DNA of 64,000 bases from Garcia nutans (Eukaryota; Streptophyta; Magnoliopsida; Malpighiales; Euphorbiaceae). Below are positions 54,346 through 64,000 of the stretch, piece by piece; the stretch's first letter is position 1, and every line of letters begins with the position of its first letter. The stretch spans positions 44,888,001 to 44,952,000 of the forward strand of contig CANTUV010000035.1 in the NCBI GenBank assembly GCA_947685225.1, read 5' to 3'. The notes beneath the pieces are model-generated. The model saw nothing but the letters and a program-made list of their open reading frames with translations. It was not told where the DNA came from and made no database searches. Both the position numbers and the translations under genes were made by a program.

Positions 54346-54459
54346 AACCACCAAGGCGTAGCCTAGTGGCCAGAAGCCTATGTTGCTCCCACCTATGTCT
54401 TAGGTTCGAGTCTTCTGGGTGTTCCTCCTCCCCATATGTGTAATTTATCAAAAACAATA
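54346..54459 (+). mobile_element. Short tRNA-derived SINE
   Basis: 114 bp flanked by an exact 10-bp duplication CACTAATATC (54336-54345 and 54460-54469). The pol III A box lies in GTAGCCTAGTGGCC (54358) and the B box is GGTTCGAGTC (54408-54417), about 40 bp apart as in a tRNA. It ends in an A-rich tail ATCAAAAACAAT. It does not fold as a complete tRNA, so it is a SINE rather than a tRNA gene. It is shorter than most plant SINEs. Confidence 0.75.
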
Positions 54460-55407
54460 CACTAATATCTCTCTATAGAATATTATCTCCAATAGGATAT
54501 ATGGTAATTTTCTATTTATTGATGAATTATTTAATTTCTTTTAAAATTTCATATTACTTGTTACCTTTATAATGTATTAAAAACTAATGAATTTAGATTT
54601 ATATTTACACGTTTATCATAAATAAACCTAAAACACAACTCATTAATTGCAATAGTTATAATAACTCTTGCCAATATGAAGTATAAATTATAAGAGCATC
54701 TCCAAGGAATGAAGCGCCAAACACTGCGCTAAAATGAAAATTTGATAAATCTAGCGCACCACTGTAGCTGCGACATCTTGTTTTTTTTTTTTTTCTAAAT
54801 ATATATTATAAATTATATTTTTAATATTATATGTTGGATTTTTATTTGAAAAAAATATATTAATCACACATGTTAAATTTTTTTTAAAAATTAATAGAAA
54901 AATAAATTATTTTATAATTTGATTTTAATTATATTTTAAATTAAAAAATATAATTTTTAAAAAAATAATTTTAGTATTGTTGAATTAAAAACTCATTAAT
55001 AAGATAATATAAAATAACAGTTAAAAATTAAATATGTCTAAATTTTAATATATTGATACATATATATGCATTATTAAGAGTATAAGAAATTAAAGATATT
55101 TAGATCAATTAATTTTACAAACCTAATTATTACTATATAATTACTTATATTAAATTAGTAATGAATAAATGTGTATTTATTAAATTAATTTTATTTTCTT
55201 AATTATATTATATTGATTTAGTTCATAATTATTAAATTTTTAATATTTATGTAAGAATAAAATATATAATATTTAAAATAAAAGATAATGACATGAAAAA
55301 TAATGAAACTTAAACATTACAAATTTAAAAATACAAAGAAAATACGTTAGAAAAAACATAGAAAAATACAACATAGACTTAATAAAATAAAACATAACAA
55401 AAATTAC

Positions 55408-56422
55408 TTAATACTCTTGGAAATCATCTAGGGAGCCACATAGAAAACTAAAATATGGGTTGTATCCATTGTTGGATACTACACCATGAAATCCTTGGTC
55501 TTCACCTTCAGTTTGTAACTCATGTTGTTGAGATTTTTTTTGCATTACTCTTTGTCGTTCACTTCTAAAGAACTCACGTACTTGTAGATCGACTATATTA
55601 TTAAGATCTTTAAGTAAAATTTTGTTCTCCTCTTTAAATTCAGTCATAGCCAATCTTTGTCTTGAATATTGTAACTTCTTTCCCTATCTGATGCACCTTT
55701 TTTTTTAAAATTTTAACAAGTTTTTGGTTTTTCTGTTTTATGGTTTCGATGAGTGTTGAAACTTGGTCATCATTTTTTCTTTTCATTTTTGATTTCTTGA
55801 CACCCATAGGACGTCTTGATGAACTTCCACCACTATTACTATCATTTATGTCAACAGAAAATGAAGACAAACCAAGACTTATTGGAGACTCATTATCATT
55901 GTCTAATGGAGAAAATACAAAATTAAGATTGCTATTATGGAATTTCAATGCAACATCGTCAACGCTTTGAAATTTCTCAATATCCTTTAGGATTGGCCAG
56001 ACATGCTCAAACTTGAATCCTTTTTTATTATCTTGCATGAATAATGTTTTGGCACGATTCAACTGCAGAAAAAGTTGATGTTAGTTTCAATTCTTAAAAA
56101 GTAAAATCCAAAATTGAAACTAAATACTTACAATATCTTGTTGTGAAGCACCGCTAGGATTGAGGTTTTCAATTTGTTATACGCACTCTCTAAATTTTGA
56201 AACCTCTTTAAAGATCACTTGCATACGACATTGCAAAGATCTAGGTTGAGTGATGAGAAACTCTGACTATGGCTTGTTATACTACTCCTCAACTCTAGAC
56301 CAGAATTGGTCTCGTGATTGGTTTATTCCAATAATTGGATTTTGAGAAATGTCAATATAAACACTACACAAGTGTAAATCTTCATCATTTGTGTATGATG
56401 AAGTATGATGTTGTAAATCCAT
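55408..56422 (-). pseudogene. Harbinger ORF1 (Myb/SANT-like, NAM-associated C-terminus)
   Basis: Exon 1 (56422 to about 56132) starts MDLQHHTSSYTNDED and reads NQSRDQFWSRVEE, then LQCRMQVIFKEVSKFRECV, the SANT-like trihelix core of plant Harbinger ORF1. Stops are present (for example after WSRVEE). A short intron ends TTTCTGCAG at about 56066. Exon 2 continues NRAKTLFMQDNKKGFKFEHV with WPILKD, a Ser-rich RRPMGVKKSKMKRK stretch (the NAM-associated domain) and, after a frameshift near 55650, FKEENKILLKDLNNI to the C-terminus. Known role: a DNA-binding partner that helps the transposase enter the nucleus. Exon 2 is largely readable. Confidence 0.82.
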
Positions 56423-56560
56423 TTTGTGAAATGATAAATGGAAAATAAATCTAGAAGATGAATGTGTAGAGAGAAACTATATAATAGTGTGATGAAAAAG
56501 GAGGATGTGCTATGGTATCTATAATGGATTATAAAGATAATGTAATACTTTATAAATTTA

Positions 56561-56935
56561 ATCTAACGGTTGAGATGCAGATGAAATCTAACTAATGGTT
56601 CAAATATGATTTCGTAGATATCTTATCTTTCTATATAGGAAAAAAGTGCAGATAATGATAAGATTGTGAAATAGAAATTCAACAGCTGAGATGCAGATGA
56701 AATCCAACTAATGGTTCAGATATGATTTGGTAGATATCTTATCATTCTGTATGGGAAGAAGTGTAGATAATGATAAGATTACAAAATAGAAATACAACAG
56801 TTGAGATGCAGATGAAATCCAACTAATGGTTTAGATATAATTTCATAAAAATCTTATCTTTTTGCATGGGAAAAAGTGTAGATAATGATAAAATTGTGAA
56901 ATAGAAATCCAACGGTTGAGATGTAGATAAGATGA
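56561..56935. repeat. 115-bp tandem repeat between divergent Harbinger genes
   Basis: The phrase TGAGATGCAGATGAAAT recurs at 56571, 56687 and 56802, and a TGAGATGTAGAT variant at 56917, giving a period of 115-116 bp. Each unit contains AACGGTTGAGATG/AACAGYTGAGATG and TAGATAATGATAA. It lies between the two start sites and so occupies the bidirectional promoter region. Confidence 0.88.
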
Positions 56936-57024
56936 GATATTCAATATAAATATGACAATTGTGATGAAATAATTAATGCAAAAATCATCAAGTTTTTTTA
57001 AAAAATAATCTACTTTACTCTTCA

Positions 57025-58326
57025 TTGAAAATGAATTTCAATTCTGGATCTTCATCTTATTTCCAAAATTCTTCTTCTTCTTCTTCAAATTTAGACTCTG
57101 ATAAAGATGAAAACCAACACTTATTGGACGATGAAAGGATTTATATAAAGCAATGCATGATCATTAATATCTACAATAACAACAAAAATATCCTTGCACA
57201 ACATGTACATCAATCAAACAACAACATGTGCCATGGTGGATCAATTCCTGGTCATATCGTGATCTATCACAATCGGGAAAATGCTAATTGTAATCTTTTC
57301 TAGTATTATTTTTCTGATAATCCTCTGTACAATGATGTGATGTTTTTTCATTGGTTTCAAATGGGTAGGAGTTTGTTCTTGCATATCTTTAATATTGTGG
57401 TAGAACATGATAACTACTTTGTGCAACAAACTGATGCATTGGGCAAACTCGGATTATCAGGTTTGCAAAAAGTAACTACAATGTTTCGAATGTTGGCATA
57501 TGGAATGTCGGCAGACGCAATCGATGAATACATAAAAATTGGAGAATCTACAACAATAGAAAGTATGAAGAGAGTTTGTTGTACTGTTGTTGAAGTGTTC
57601 TCAATGGAATATATAAGGACACCCAATGGAAATGACGTGGCGAGACTGCTCCATATTGGAAATTGTTGTGATTTTCCAGGGATGTTAGGAAGCCTTGATT
57701 GCATGCACTAGAAGTGGAAAAATTGTCCAACTGCTTGGCAGGATAATATGCAGGACGTTCTGGGTCTCCAAGTATTATTTTGTAGGTTGTAACTGACTAT
57801 GACCTTTGGATATGGTATGCATATTTTGGTATGCCAGGTTCGAACAATGATATTAATGTGTTAGAGGCATCTCATCTTTTTTCTAATATTGCTAAAGGTA
57901 TTGCTCCACCTGCTCATTATTGCATTCAAGGAAAATAATATAACATGGATTATTATTTTGTTGATGGAATATATCCAAAATGGTCCACTCTTGTACAAAG
58001 TATTCATGATCCACGTGGTCCAAAGAAAAAAATTATTTGCAATAAAACGAGAAGCATGTAGAAAAGATGTTGAGCGTGTAGTTGGAGCTTTGCAATCGCG
58101 ATTTGCAATTGTAGCTAGGCCTGTAAGATTTTTGCAAAAGAATAATTTACACGATATAATGAGTGCATGCATTATTATGCACAACATGATAATTGAAGAT
58201 GAACGTGATGTTCATGCAAACATTGTCAATTGGGTGGAAGCACCAACTCTAGAAGTTGAGGTTACAGATGATGAAAATTATTGTTTTGAAGAATTTTTAG
58301 CACGATATAGAAAAATCAAGGATTAA
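57025..58326 (+). pseudogene. Harbinger DDE transposase
   Basis: Starts MKMNFNSGSSSYF. Then GGSIPGHIVIYHNRENANCN, a TAG (57301) where the family has an acidic codon, DNPLYNDVMFFHWFQMGRSL, LGKLGLSGLQKVTTMFRMLA and YIKIGESTTIESMKRVC. The first catalytic Asp is in FPGMLGSLDCMH (57695), followed by a TAG at 57709-57711 where Trp is expected, then KWKNCPTAWQ. After a frameshift, FGMPGSNNDINVLE holds the second Asp (57850), and after another, REACRKDVERVVGALQSRFA holds the Glu (58070). It ends LARYRKIKD. All three catalytic residues survive, but at least two stops and two frameshifts disable it. Adjacent ORF1 is the usual partner. Confidence 0.88.
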
Positions 58327-58757
58327 GAGGCTCATTACTCACTTCGAAATATATTAATTGATCATTTGTGGGAGGAGTATGGTAATTTAGAAAATTAATC
58401 TAAATATATGTATTTATATTTCTACTTATTTTTAAAATAAATAAAATATATAAAATTTCTAAATAACATGGGTTATTTTAATTAGATATTAAATAAAATT
58501 TATTAAGTAATTATTTAAAGTAATTTTCACAAATTAAATTATTTTAAATTATTCATAATCTAGTATTTTAAAAAAATACCATAACCAATTTAATAAAAGA
58601 AAGTAGAAGGAATATTCTACGTAATAAAGAGAATATGCTTTATAGAGTTAAATAAAGAGTAAATGGGTTGGAGATATGACTAATAAAAAGTGTATTGTTT
58701 GCTTTATTTTAGTGTTAAAGTTGCTTTAAAATAAAGTTTGGATTGGAGATGGCCTAA

Positions 58758-59565
58758 GAAGCACAATATCCCAAATTATGATACACTAGGCATAGGTCGT
58801 GCGATACACGGATATAATTTGATAGGTTTATTGTGTTTGTTTATCATTGAATTTTATAGAATATTTTATATTGTTTAACTAACTATTATGGGCATTATAT
58901 ATATATATATGCGTGTGTGTTAGGGGAACATTTTTCAGAAAAATATTTTTAAAAAGGCATTATAAAGTTATTAGCATTTTATAATTAATTGAACTTTACA
59001 TAAAATATTTTTTCTATAAAGGAAATGTGTTTGTGTATATAATTGTGAGTTGTATCAAATTTATACTATAAGTTCAAATTTCAATTTAATTTAATTCAGA
59101 AAAATTAACGAATATAAATTTATGTTAGTTAACATGATTTTTTTAAAAAAAAGTAAATAGATTTCCATAATAATATCTCCATTATTTATTATTGCATTTA
59201 CAATTCCATAATAAGGCATTATTTATTTTTAAAATAGACCTTTAAATATGTTGATTTATTTTTATTATTTAAAGTAGAGTGATTCCTTTAAATGTTTTAT
59301 ATCAATTGAAGAATAAATGTTTTCAATTGAAGAACAAACGTATGTGATGTTTCATTTTTTCAATATTTATTCACTAATTGTATTGTACGAACAAGTTTAT
59401 TTCTTAAAATAATATTGAATTTTTCTTTTGTTTTGCAGCTTGATAGTGATGCTTGTCTTATGTTGATAATTAACTGACTATAGACATTGTATGGCTTTGA
59501 TGCTAATAATACAGTAGCATAGTTAAATTTGACTCTTAAAATATTAATTAAAATTACATACATTA
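58758..59565. other. AT-rich spacer, nothing recognised
   Basis: Between the Harbinger element and the next solo LTR. No coding frame or structured feature was supported. Confidence 0.45.
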
Positions 59566-60369
59566 TGTAATATCCCAAATTATATCCTAAAATTTTGAAA
59601 ATATTAATTGTTGTAAATTAATTAAAGGATTTATAAGTGTATATATTTAATTAAGTGAAAACAAAGGAAAAAGGAAGATGTGTATATGTTGTTTATATGA
59701 AGAGATATACAATATATACAAGTTAATATCTTGATAGGTTAAGAGATATTTTAGTTATTTATATATTAATTATTGATAGTGGAAGATGACATATTTGAGA
59801 TTATTATTATATTAATTAATTACTTGGTGGAGAGTGAATTATGGACATGTGTTTGGTTAAAAGAGTAGTGTGTGGTTTGAGTTGTGGTTGACTTTCATCT
59901 TCATCAAGGGAAAGAGATTTTTTTCTTCCTAACTTAAGCAATTGAAGGATTTCAAGTGATCAAGTTGGAGTTTTAAGGATTTTTCTTCATATTTGGTAAG
60001 TTTCCAACTTGTTTCTTTGATTTCCTTTGAGAATGTGTTTATGAGTTTGTTAGATGTTGATGTAGTTGTGTTCATGGTTGATTTTGGTATGTTTGAGGTT
60101 GTTTTGTTTAGTTAACTTTGAATTTGGGGTTAGGTTAAAGAAAAGGGTTAATTTGGTGAAGAGAATAAGAGTTGTGGATTGTGTGATTTTTGAGATATGA
60201 AATATGGTTATGATTGTGTATTGTTGATTGAGTTTGAGTTATTTTGATGTTTACATAAGTGTCATGTGGTATAATGATGGTTTTGGTTGAGTTGTGTGGA
60301 GTTGAAAGGGGGTGATGAAAGATGTTTATTGGTTGTGGCATTTTTTTGTCGATATCATGCTTTTTGCCT

Positions 60370-60657
60370 GACACGCCCAGTGACACGACCATGCCTTTAG
60401 GCCTTTTTATGGTTCTATTTTCGGTGTTGGTCACACGAGCAGTGACACGCTCATGTTACTGAGTGTGTAACAGCTTCTGTGTAGTAGTAGTATTGACACA
60501 TCCAATGACATGCCCATGTCACTGAGCGTGTCATAGTTACTGTGTTGTTGGGGGATTGACATATGCAGTGACATGCCCATGTCACTGAGCGTGTCAAAGC
60601 TTTTGTGTTGTGGTTTTAGGGCACGGTCATGGACACGCCCGTGTTGTTGAGCGTGTC
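60370..60657. repeat. GACACG(C/G)CC island (solo LTR at 59566)
   Basis: Variants such as GACACGCCCAGTGACACG and CACTGAGCGTGTCA recur at about 70-bp spacing. Pairing is looser than in other islands. Confidence 0.75.
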
Positions 60658-61209
60658 AAGTATAGAGTTTGCCCTAGATAGTGCTTTTCCTTATTTCTTA
60701 TGTGTATCACTAAGTGAGTATTTATAATCACCTCTGGTTTAGGCTTTGAAGAGAATTGAGTTATTAATCCAAGTGTTGAGGGATATCTTGGAAGAAGAGG
60801 TTGAATTGATGTTTGTTGCTTTTAGAGGTAAGTACAAACTTTAATTAATTGCATACATTTACATGACATTGGGACTTAACACAATTGGTTGGAAAAATAT
60901 GTTAAGTTACTTGATATATTGTTGATGAATGAGAAATATGTTATATATGCATAATGTGAATTATGTTGATGTATCAAAGCAATTGAGTAGTGTGTTGTAA
61001 ATGAAAAGAAATGTGGAATAACATGATGAGGTATGTGAAAACATAATGTAACAAGTTGATATTGATAGAAAAGAGACAAATGAGAAAAGTGAGAAAAAGA
61101 TGATATAATAAGGCAATATGCCTAATTTGATCATGAGAAAATGAGAAAAGAATTTGAGAATGGAATTATGAAAGAATTTGATAATGAGAAACATGAATAA
61201 CTTGTGTGC

Positions 61210-61503
61210 CTAGTATGTTATTCAATTTTCAGAGTTCTGGGTTTGGCGGCATGCCTATGAATTGCTGGGCAGGTGAAAAGACCGGATCTTAAGCCTGGCC
61301 CAGCTGATAAATGTGATGTTTTTGGGGTGAAAAGACCGGGTCGTAAGCCTCAAAAACAAATCCTTGAAGCTAGATTGAGTGAAAAGACTGGGATATAAGC
61401 TCAGATCTAGTTGGATTATCCATGGATATATTGCCTACGGGGCTAGACATAAGGTATCATTATGGACCAAAGCAGTAACTCTGAAATTTGAATAACATAT
61501 TAG
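61210..61503 (+). other. LTR structured block with three equal-loop hairpins
   Basis: Closing arms 61210-61236 and 61477-61503. Inside, three hairpins (61264-61304, 61317-61358, 61370-61410) each have a 20-nt loop of the TGAAAAGACCGG..TAAG type and stems of 10-11 bp with unrelated sequences. Confidence 0.82.
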
Positions 61504-61682
61504 AACCTTTTTGGGCCCATGCTTGTCTTTGCTTTAATGTGAATTATTGAATTGTGATACAATTGAGCAATATAATGAGATATAATGTTATGAGTTGTGA
61601 TATATATATATGTGTGTGTGTGTGTGTTTGTGTTGTGTATTGACATTTCATTTGGACTATATTGTTATCAAAGTTTGTACCA

Positions 61683-61720
61683 CTAGGCCTTTAGCTTAGT
61701 GTGATTGTGATTTATCGCGT
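61683..61720 (+). other. LTR twin hairpin (solo LTR at 59566)
   Basis: CTAGGC..GCTTAG (one G-U), then GTGTGAT..ATCGCGT with three sense-strand wobble pairs. Confidence 0.68.
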
Positions 61721-62329
61721 AAGTGACAGGGTAGATCCGGTTGACCCGGAGAGTTTAGCTAGACCAAGTCGAGTCTAGGCTTGAGACTTTGAGATCAGAG
61801 TTGTTTTGGGACATCAAGATCAAAGACAAACTGCCAGCATGTATAGATCTTATATTTTGTACATATTGATTTTGACTTATATATATGTATATTCCGCTGC
61901 TTATTAAAAATGTTATGGATAAACTTTTGGGTAATGAAGTAAGATATATATGTGTTTTTAATAAGAAATGTTCCCTCTATTATTTATATAATTTAAGTTA
62001 AATGATTTAAGCTTATACAGATTTTACAAATGAAGGTTTGATTGTTTCTAAATGGTTGTGACATTCTTGTATCCTCTATACGTATATTACATATATGAGT
62101 GTATGTAGTGTACATATATTGGGTATAAGGGTGTTACACATTAATCAAGAACCAACAGTCCTCCCAATAACATCAAGGTATGAATATTTTGTTTGCACAT
62201 ATCCAGATTGAAGGCTTAGAAGAGTTAAGTAGTGATATAAAAATCAAAAGATATCTCAATTTATGCAGTGTCTAAAAGGTGTAAGGTTATAAATTCATTA
62301 AATTAGAAACTTACTACCTTATTGTGGAA

Positions 62330-63300
62330 ATCATGGGAGATTTGGATGAATTCACAAACGGTAATAAAGAAGAGAACGTTGTAAATGTAGAAGTTCCAAC
62401 TAAAAAAATAATATAGAGGAATAGGAAAGAGAAGGGCATAAAAAAGGTAATAACACAGGCAATAAAGCAAAGTCAACAGTAAATATCATAAAATCCCAAG
62501 CAGAAACACAAGCAGGACTAAGGACAAACCCAATAGAGTGACTGAATTCCCAAAGGAAACTATAGGTCACTCTAAAGAGAATTTATTTCGGGCCTAGACT
62601 ACAACATTGGACCCAAAGAAGCACATTGTGGTTGCTCTCACTGAAACCAATGAACAAAACCATGAAAATAAATCAAGAAAGACCAGTGTTGAACATGTAT
62701 CTTTAAGACAGAAGTTTGTGAAGTCTCCAAAACCCCCTGACAAAGTAAATAGTGGAATCTAATTAAATAAATATTCTAGAAAGAGCCTTAAGATGAAGAA
62801 GAAAGTTGACAATCATACTAGCTCTTTAAGCATGGCTACTAGGAAGCTAATGGTTGCAATAAAAGAACTACCAAAGGGAGAATAGGATGAAATACAATCC
62901 TTTGATGATAATGATGAGATGGAGAAGAGAGACCGTTACATGGTGGACTGACCCTATCATGATGGACTTATGTATCCTTTTTTTATTTTAATTTATTTCT
63001 CATTAATTTATCATGAATTATAAATTCTTGTTTAGAATTGCTAAGGGGAAGCCAACACTAAATTTTGTAGAGTTCTTCAGACCTTTGCTGATCAGTATAA
63101 ACCTTCTATTATTGCCTTGCTTGAACCTCGCATAGCAGGTATTAAAGAAGACAAGGTGATCAAAAAGAGGAGTTACGAATATTCTCACAGAATTGAAGCC
63201 CAAGGTTTCTCTGGGGAATTTTGATTCTTTGGAACCACCAAATTCGGGTGGACATTGAAGAAAATGATAACCAATACATCCATATGAATATTTGTATAGA
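62330..63300 (+). pseudogene. L1-type LINE relic (ORF1 tail and ORF2 endonuclease start)
   Basis: From about 63070 the plus strand reads FFRPLLISINLLLLPCLNLA in one frame, and in the coherent frame QTFADQYKPSIIALLEPRIA, then IKEDKVIKKRSYEYSHRIEA and QGFSGEF, with NQYIHMNICI further on. This matches the start of plant L1 ORF2 (AP endonuclease: P.I..L.EP..S..KAD.V....G...S..VEA.GFSGGIW). The Lys/Gln-rich, stop-interrupted stretch at 62330-62960 is consistent with an ORF1 tail. RT is absent, so it is truncated and dead. Confidence 0.7.
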
Positions 63301-64000
63301 CCTTTAATTTTGGTCTTGTATGAATTTGATTCTAATTAAAAAGGCTAAAATAAGTTTGGTTTTAATAAAAAGGCCAAAATTAAATCCAGTTTAATTTTTA
63401 AAGTTCAAATTAGGTGCGATCCTATTTTAAAAGCCTAAACCAACTTGGCCTAATTTAAAAAAGCTAAACCAACATGCTCATGTTGAATAGGCATGGTAGC
63501 TCATATCGAATTGGGCCAATTCAACTTGAGTCTAGCTTATGTCGAACTGGCCTCATGGCCAGCCCTAATTCAAAAAATTTTAGTTCTAACAGTATACAAA
63601 TGGCTCGGGCCTTTCAGAATTAAATAAGGATTCTTTGAACGATTGCCCTAGGAGGTTGCCTCTATAAAGGCCACTAATAGCAGCCAAAAAAGGGAGAATG
63701 AGAATTGACAATAAAGACGGCAGCCATAACAATTAAAGAATAAGAACCATCTTTGAGAATGGGCAACAACAATAATTGACAACAAACATATGAGCCACCT
63801 TTAGCAACCAGAGCCACAATCATCAAAGAAAAAGCGATTAAAATAGTTTGCAAAATACAAGAGACTTTTGAGCAATCAACTCTAGCAACTCAGCGACCAA
63901 AACAAGAAAGCACTGAATACAAAAAACATGATTAGCAATAGAGAAGAGATAGAAAGCCAAAGACTCAACACCAAAGCTTGTTCTAGTCAAGCGAATTGCA
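63301..64000. other. Unassigned right end
   Basis: Begins with short imperfect repeats of AAAAAGGCYAAA...AATTA (63335-63470). A TATA-like CCTCTATAAAGGCC is at about 63660, followed by A-rich leader-like sequence, so a promoter or LTR edge is possible. No coding sequence recognised. Confidence 0.35.

Larger units (their letters stand above)
54694..58754 (+). mobile_element. PIF/Harbinger DNA transposon
   Basis: 4061 bp with a TAA target duplication (54691-54693 and 58755-58757) and short imperfect terminal repeats (GAGCATCTCCAA on the left; GGCCATCTCCAA as reverse complement of the right end). It contains the two usual genes in divergent orientation: ORF1 on the minus strand and a DDE transposase on the plus strand, with a 115-bp tandem repeat between them. 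Both genes have stops and frameshifts. Confidence 0.92.
59566..62138 (+). mobile_element. Solo LTR, fourth lineage of the structured LTR group
   Basis: 2573 bp, TGTAATATCC...GGGTGTTACA, with target duplication CATTA at 59561-59565 and 62139-62143. It carries a splice-donor-like TTTGGTAAGT (59996), a GACACGCCC/GAGCGTGTC island (60370-60657), the structured block (61210-61503) and the twin hairpin (61683-61720). Confidence 0.92.

Noticed and set aside
54346..54459. tRNA gene
   Set aside because: A and B boxes are present, but a full cloverleaf with acceptor stem and anticodon arm cannot be drawn, and target duplications mark a SINE.
61264..61410. CRISPR-like look of evenly spaced repeats with variable inserts (also 28541-28817)
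   Set aside because: Plant DNA, only three units, and the variable parts are complementary stem arms rather than independent spacers.

Overview
The window is plant nuclear DNA, most likely from a eudicot. It is AT-rich, has intron-split genes, and carries Ty3/gypsy (Athila-type and Del/Tekay-type), Ty1/copia, MULE, PIF/Harbinger, L1 and tRNA-SINE sequences. I cannot name the species. Nearly all of it is a nested transposon cluster, and only one short ORF (52890-53300, minus) looks like an ordinary host gene. Everything here was read by eye, with no alignment or database search.

Layout. 1-8750 is a graveyard of older fragments: a minus-strand SIRE-like copia (pol at 1020-1450, gag/protease linker at 3330-3720), a plus-strand gypsy integrase tail (2259-2597), a plus-strand copia 5' end (LTR end, primer-binding site and gag, 4655-5730), another LTR-like stretch (5734-6960) and an AAT microsatellite. 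From 8762 to 51541 lies one MULE DNA transposon. It is bounded by 235-bp terminal inverted repeats and a perfect 9-bp target duplication (TTATTAAAA at 8753-8761 and 51542-51550). Its own sequence is only about 5.9 kb; the rest is insertions. (i) An Athila-type element (10658-23167, minus) splits the transposase gene and itself contains a solo LTR (19969-21697, duplication AACGG). (ii) A LARD-like element with roughly 2.9-3.0 kb LTRs and no coding capacity (26795-38769, plus, duplication ATATG) sits 50 bp upstream of a second, convergent MULE gene encoding a GRF-type zinc-finger membrane protein; it contains an inverted solo LTR (30567-32945, duplication AATAA). (iii) A solo LTR (39103-51465, duplication CACTT) splits the right terminal repeat and contains a young, nearly intact Del/Tekay-type element (39327-48812, minus, duplication CATTA). 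To the right of the MULE come the small membrane-protein gene, a 114-bp SINE with a 10-bp duplication, a complete PIF/Harbinger element (54694-58754, TAA duplication) with divergent ORF1 and transposase, another solo LTR (59566-62138, duplication CATTA) and an L1 relic.

The most unusual content is structural. LTRs of several related but diverged lineages share a block closed by a 27-28 bp inverted repeat. In the four sub-lineages where I found it, the block encloses tandem hairpins in three (different stems, similar loops) and a different tandem motif in the fourth. A twin hairpin follows in all five sub-lineages. Its departures from Watson-Crick pairing are G-U wobbles in the sense orientation, as expected if the RNA fold is selected. 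Independently, each of the three polypurine tracts or tract-like sites seen (one in the LARD, two in Athila) is preceded by a perfect hairpin with an AGGA loop and an unrelated stem. GC-rich palindromic islands (GACACGGCC..GGCCGTGTC) occur in LTRs of both the Athila and the Del-like groups although these LTRs otherwise look unrelated.
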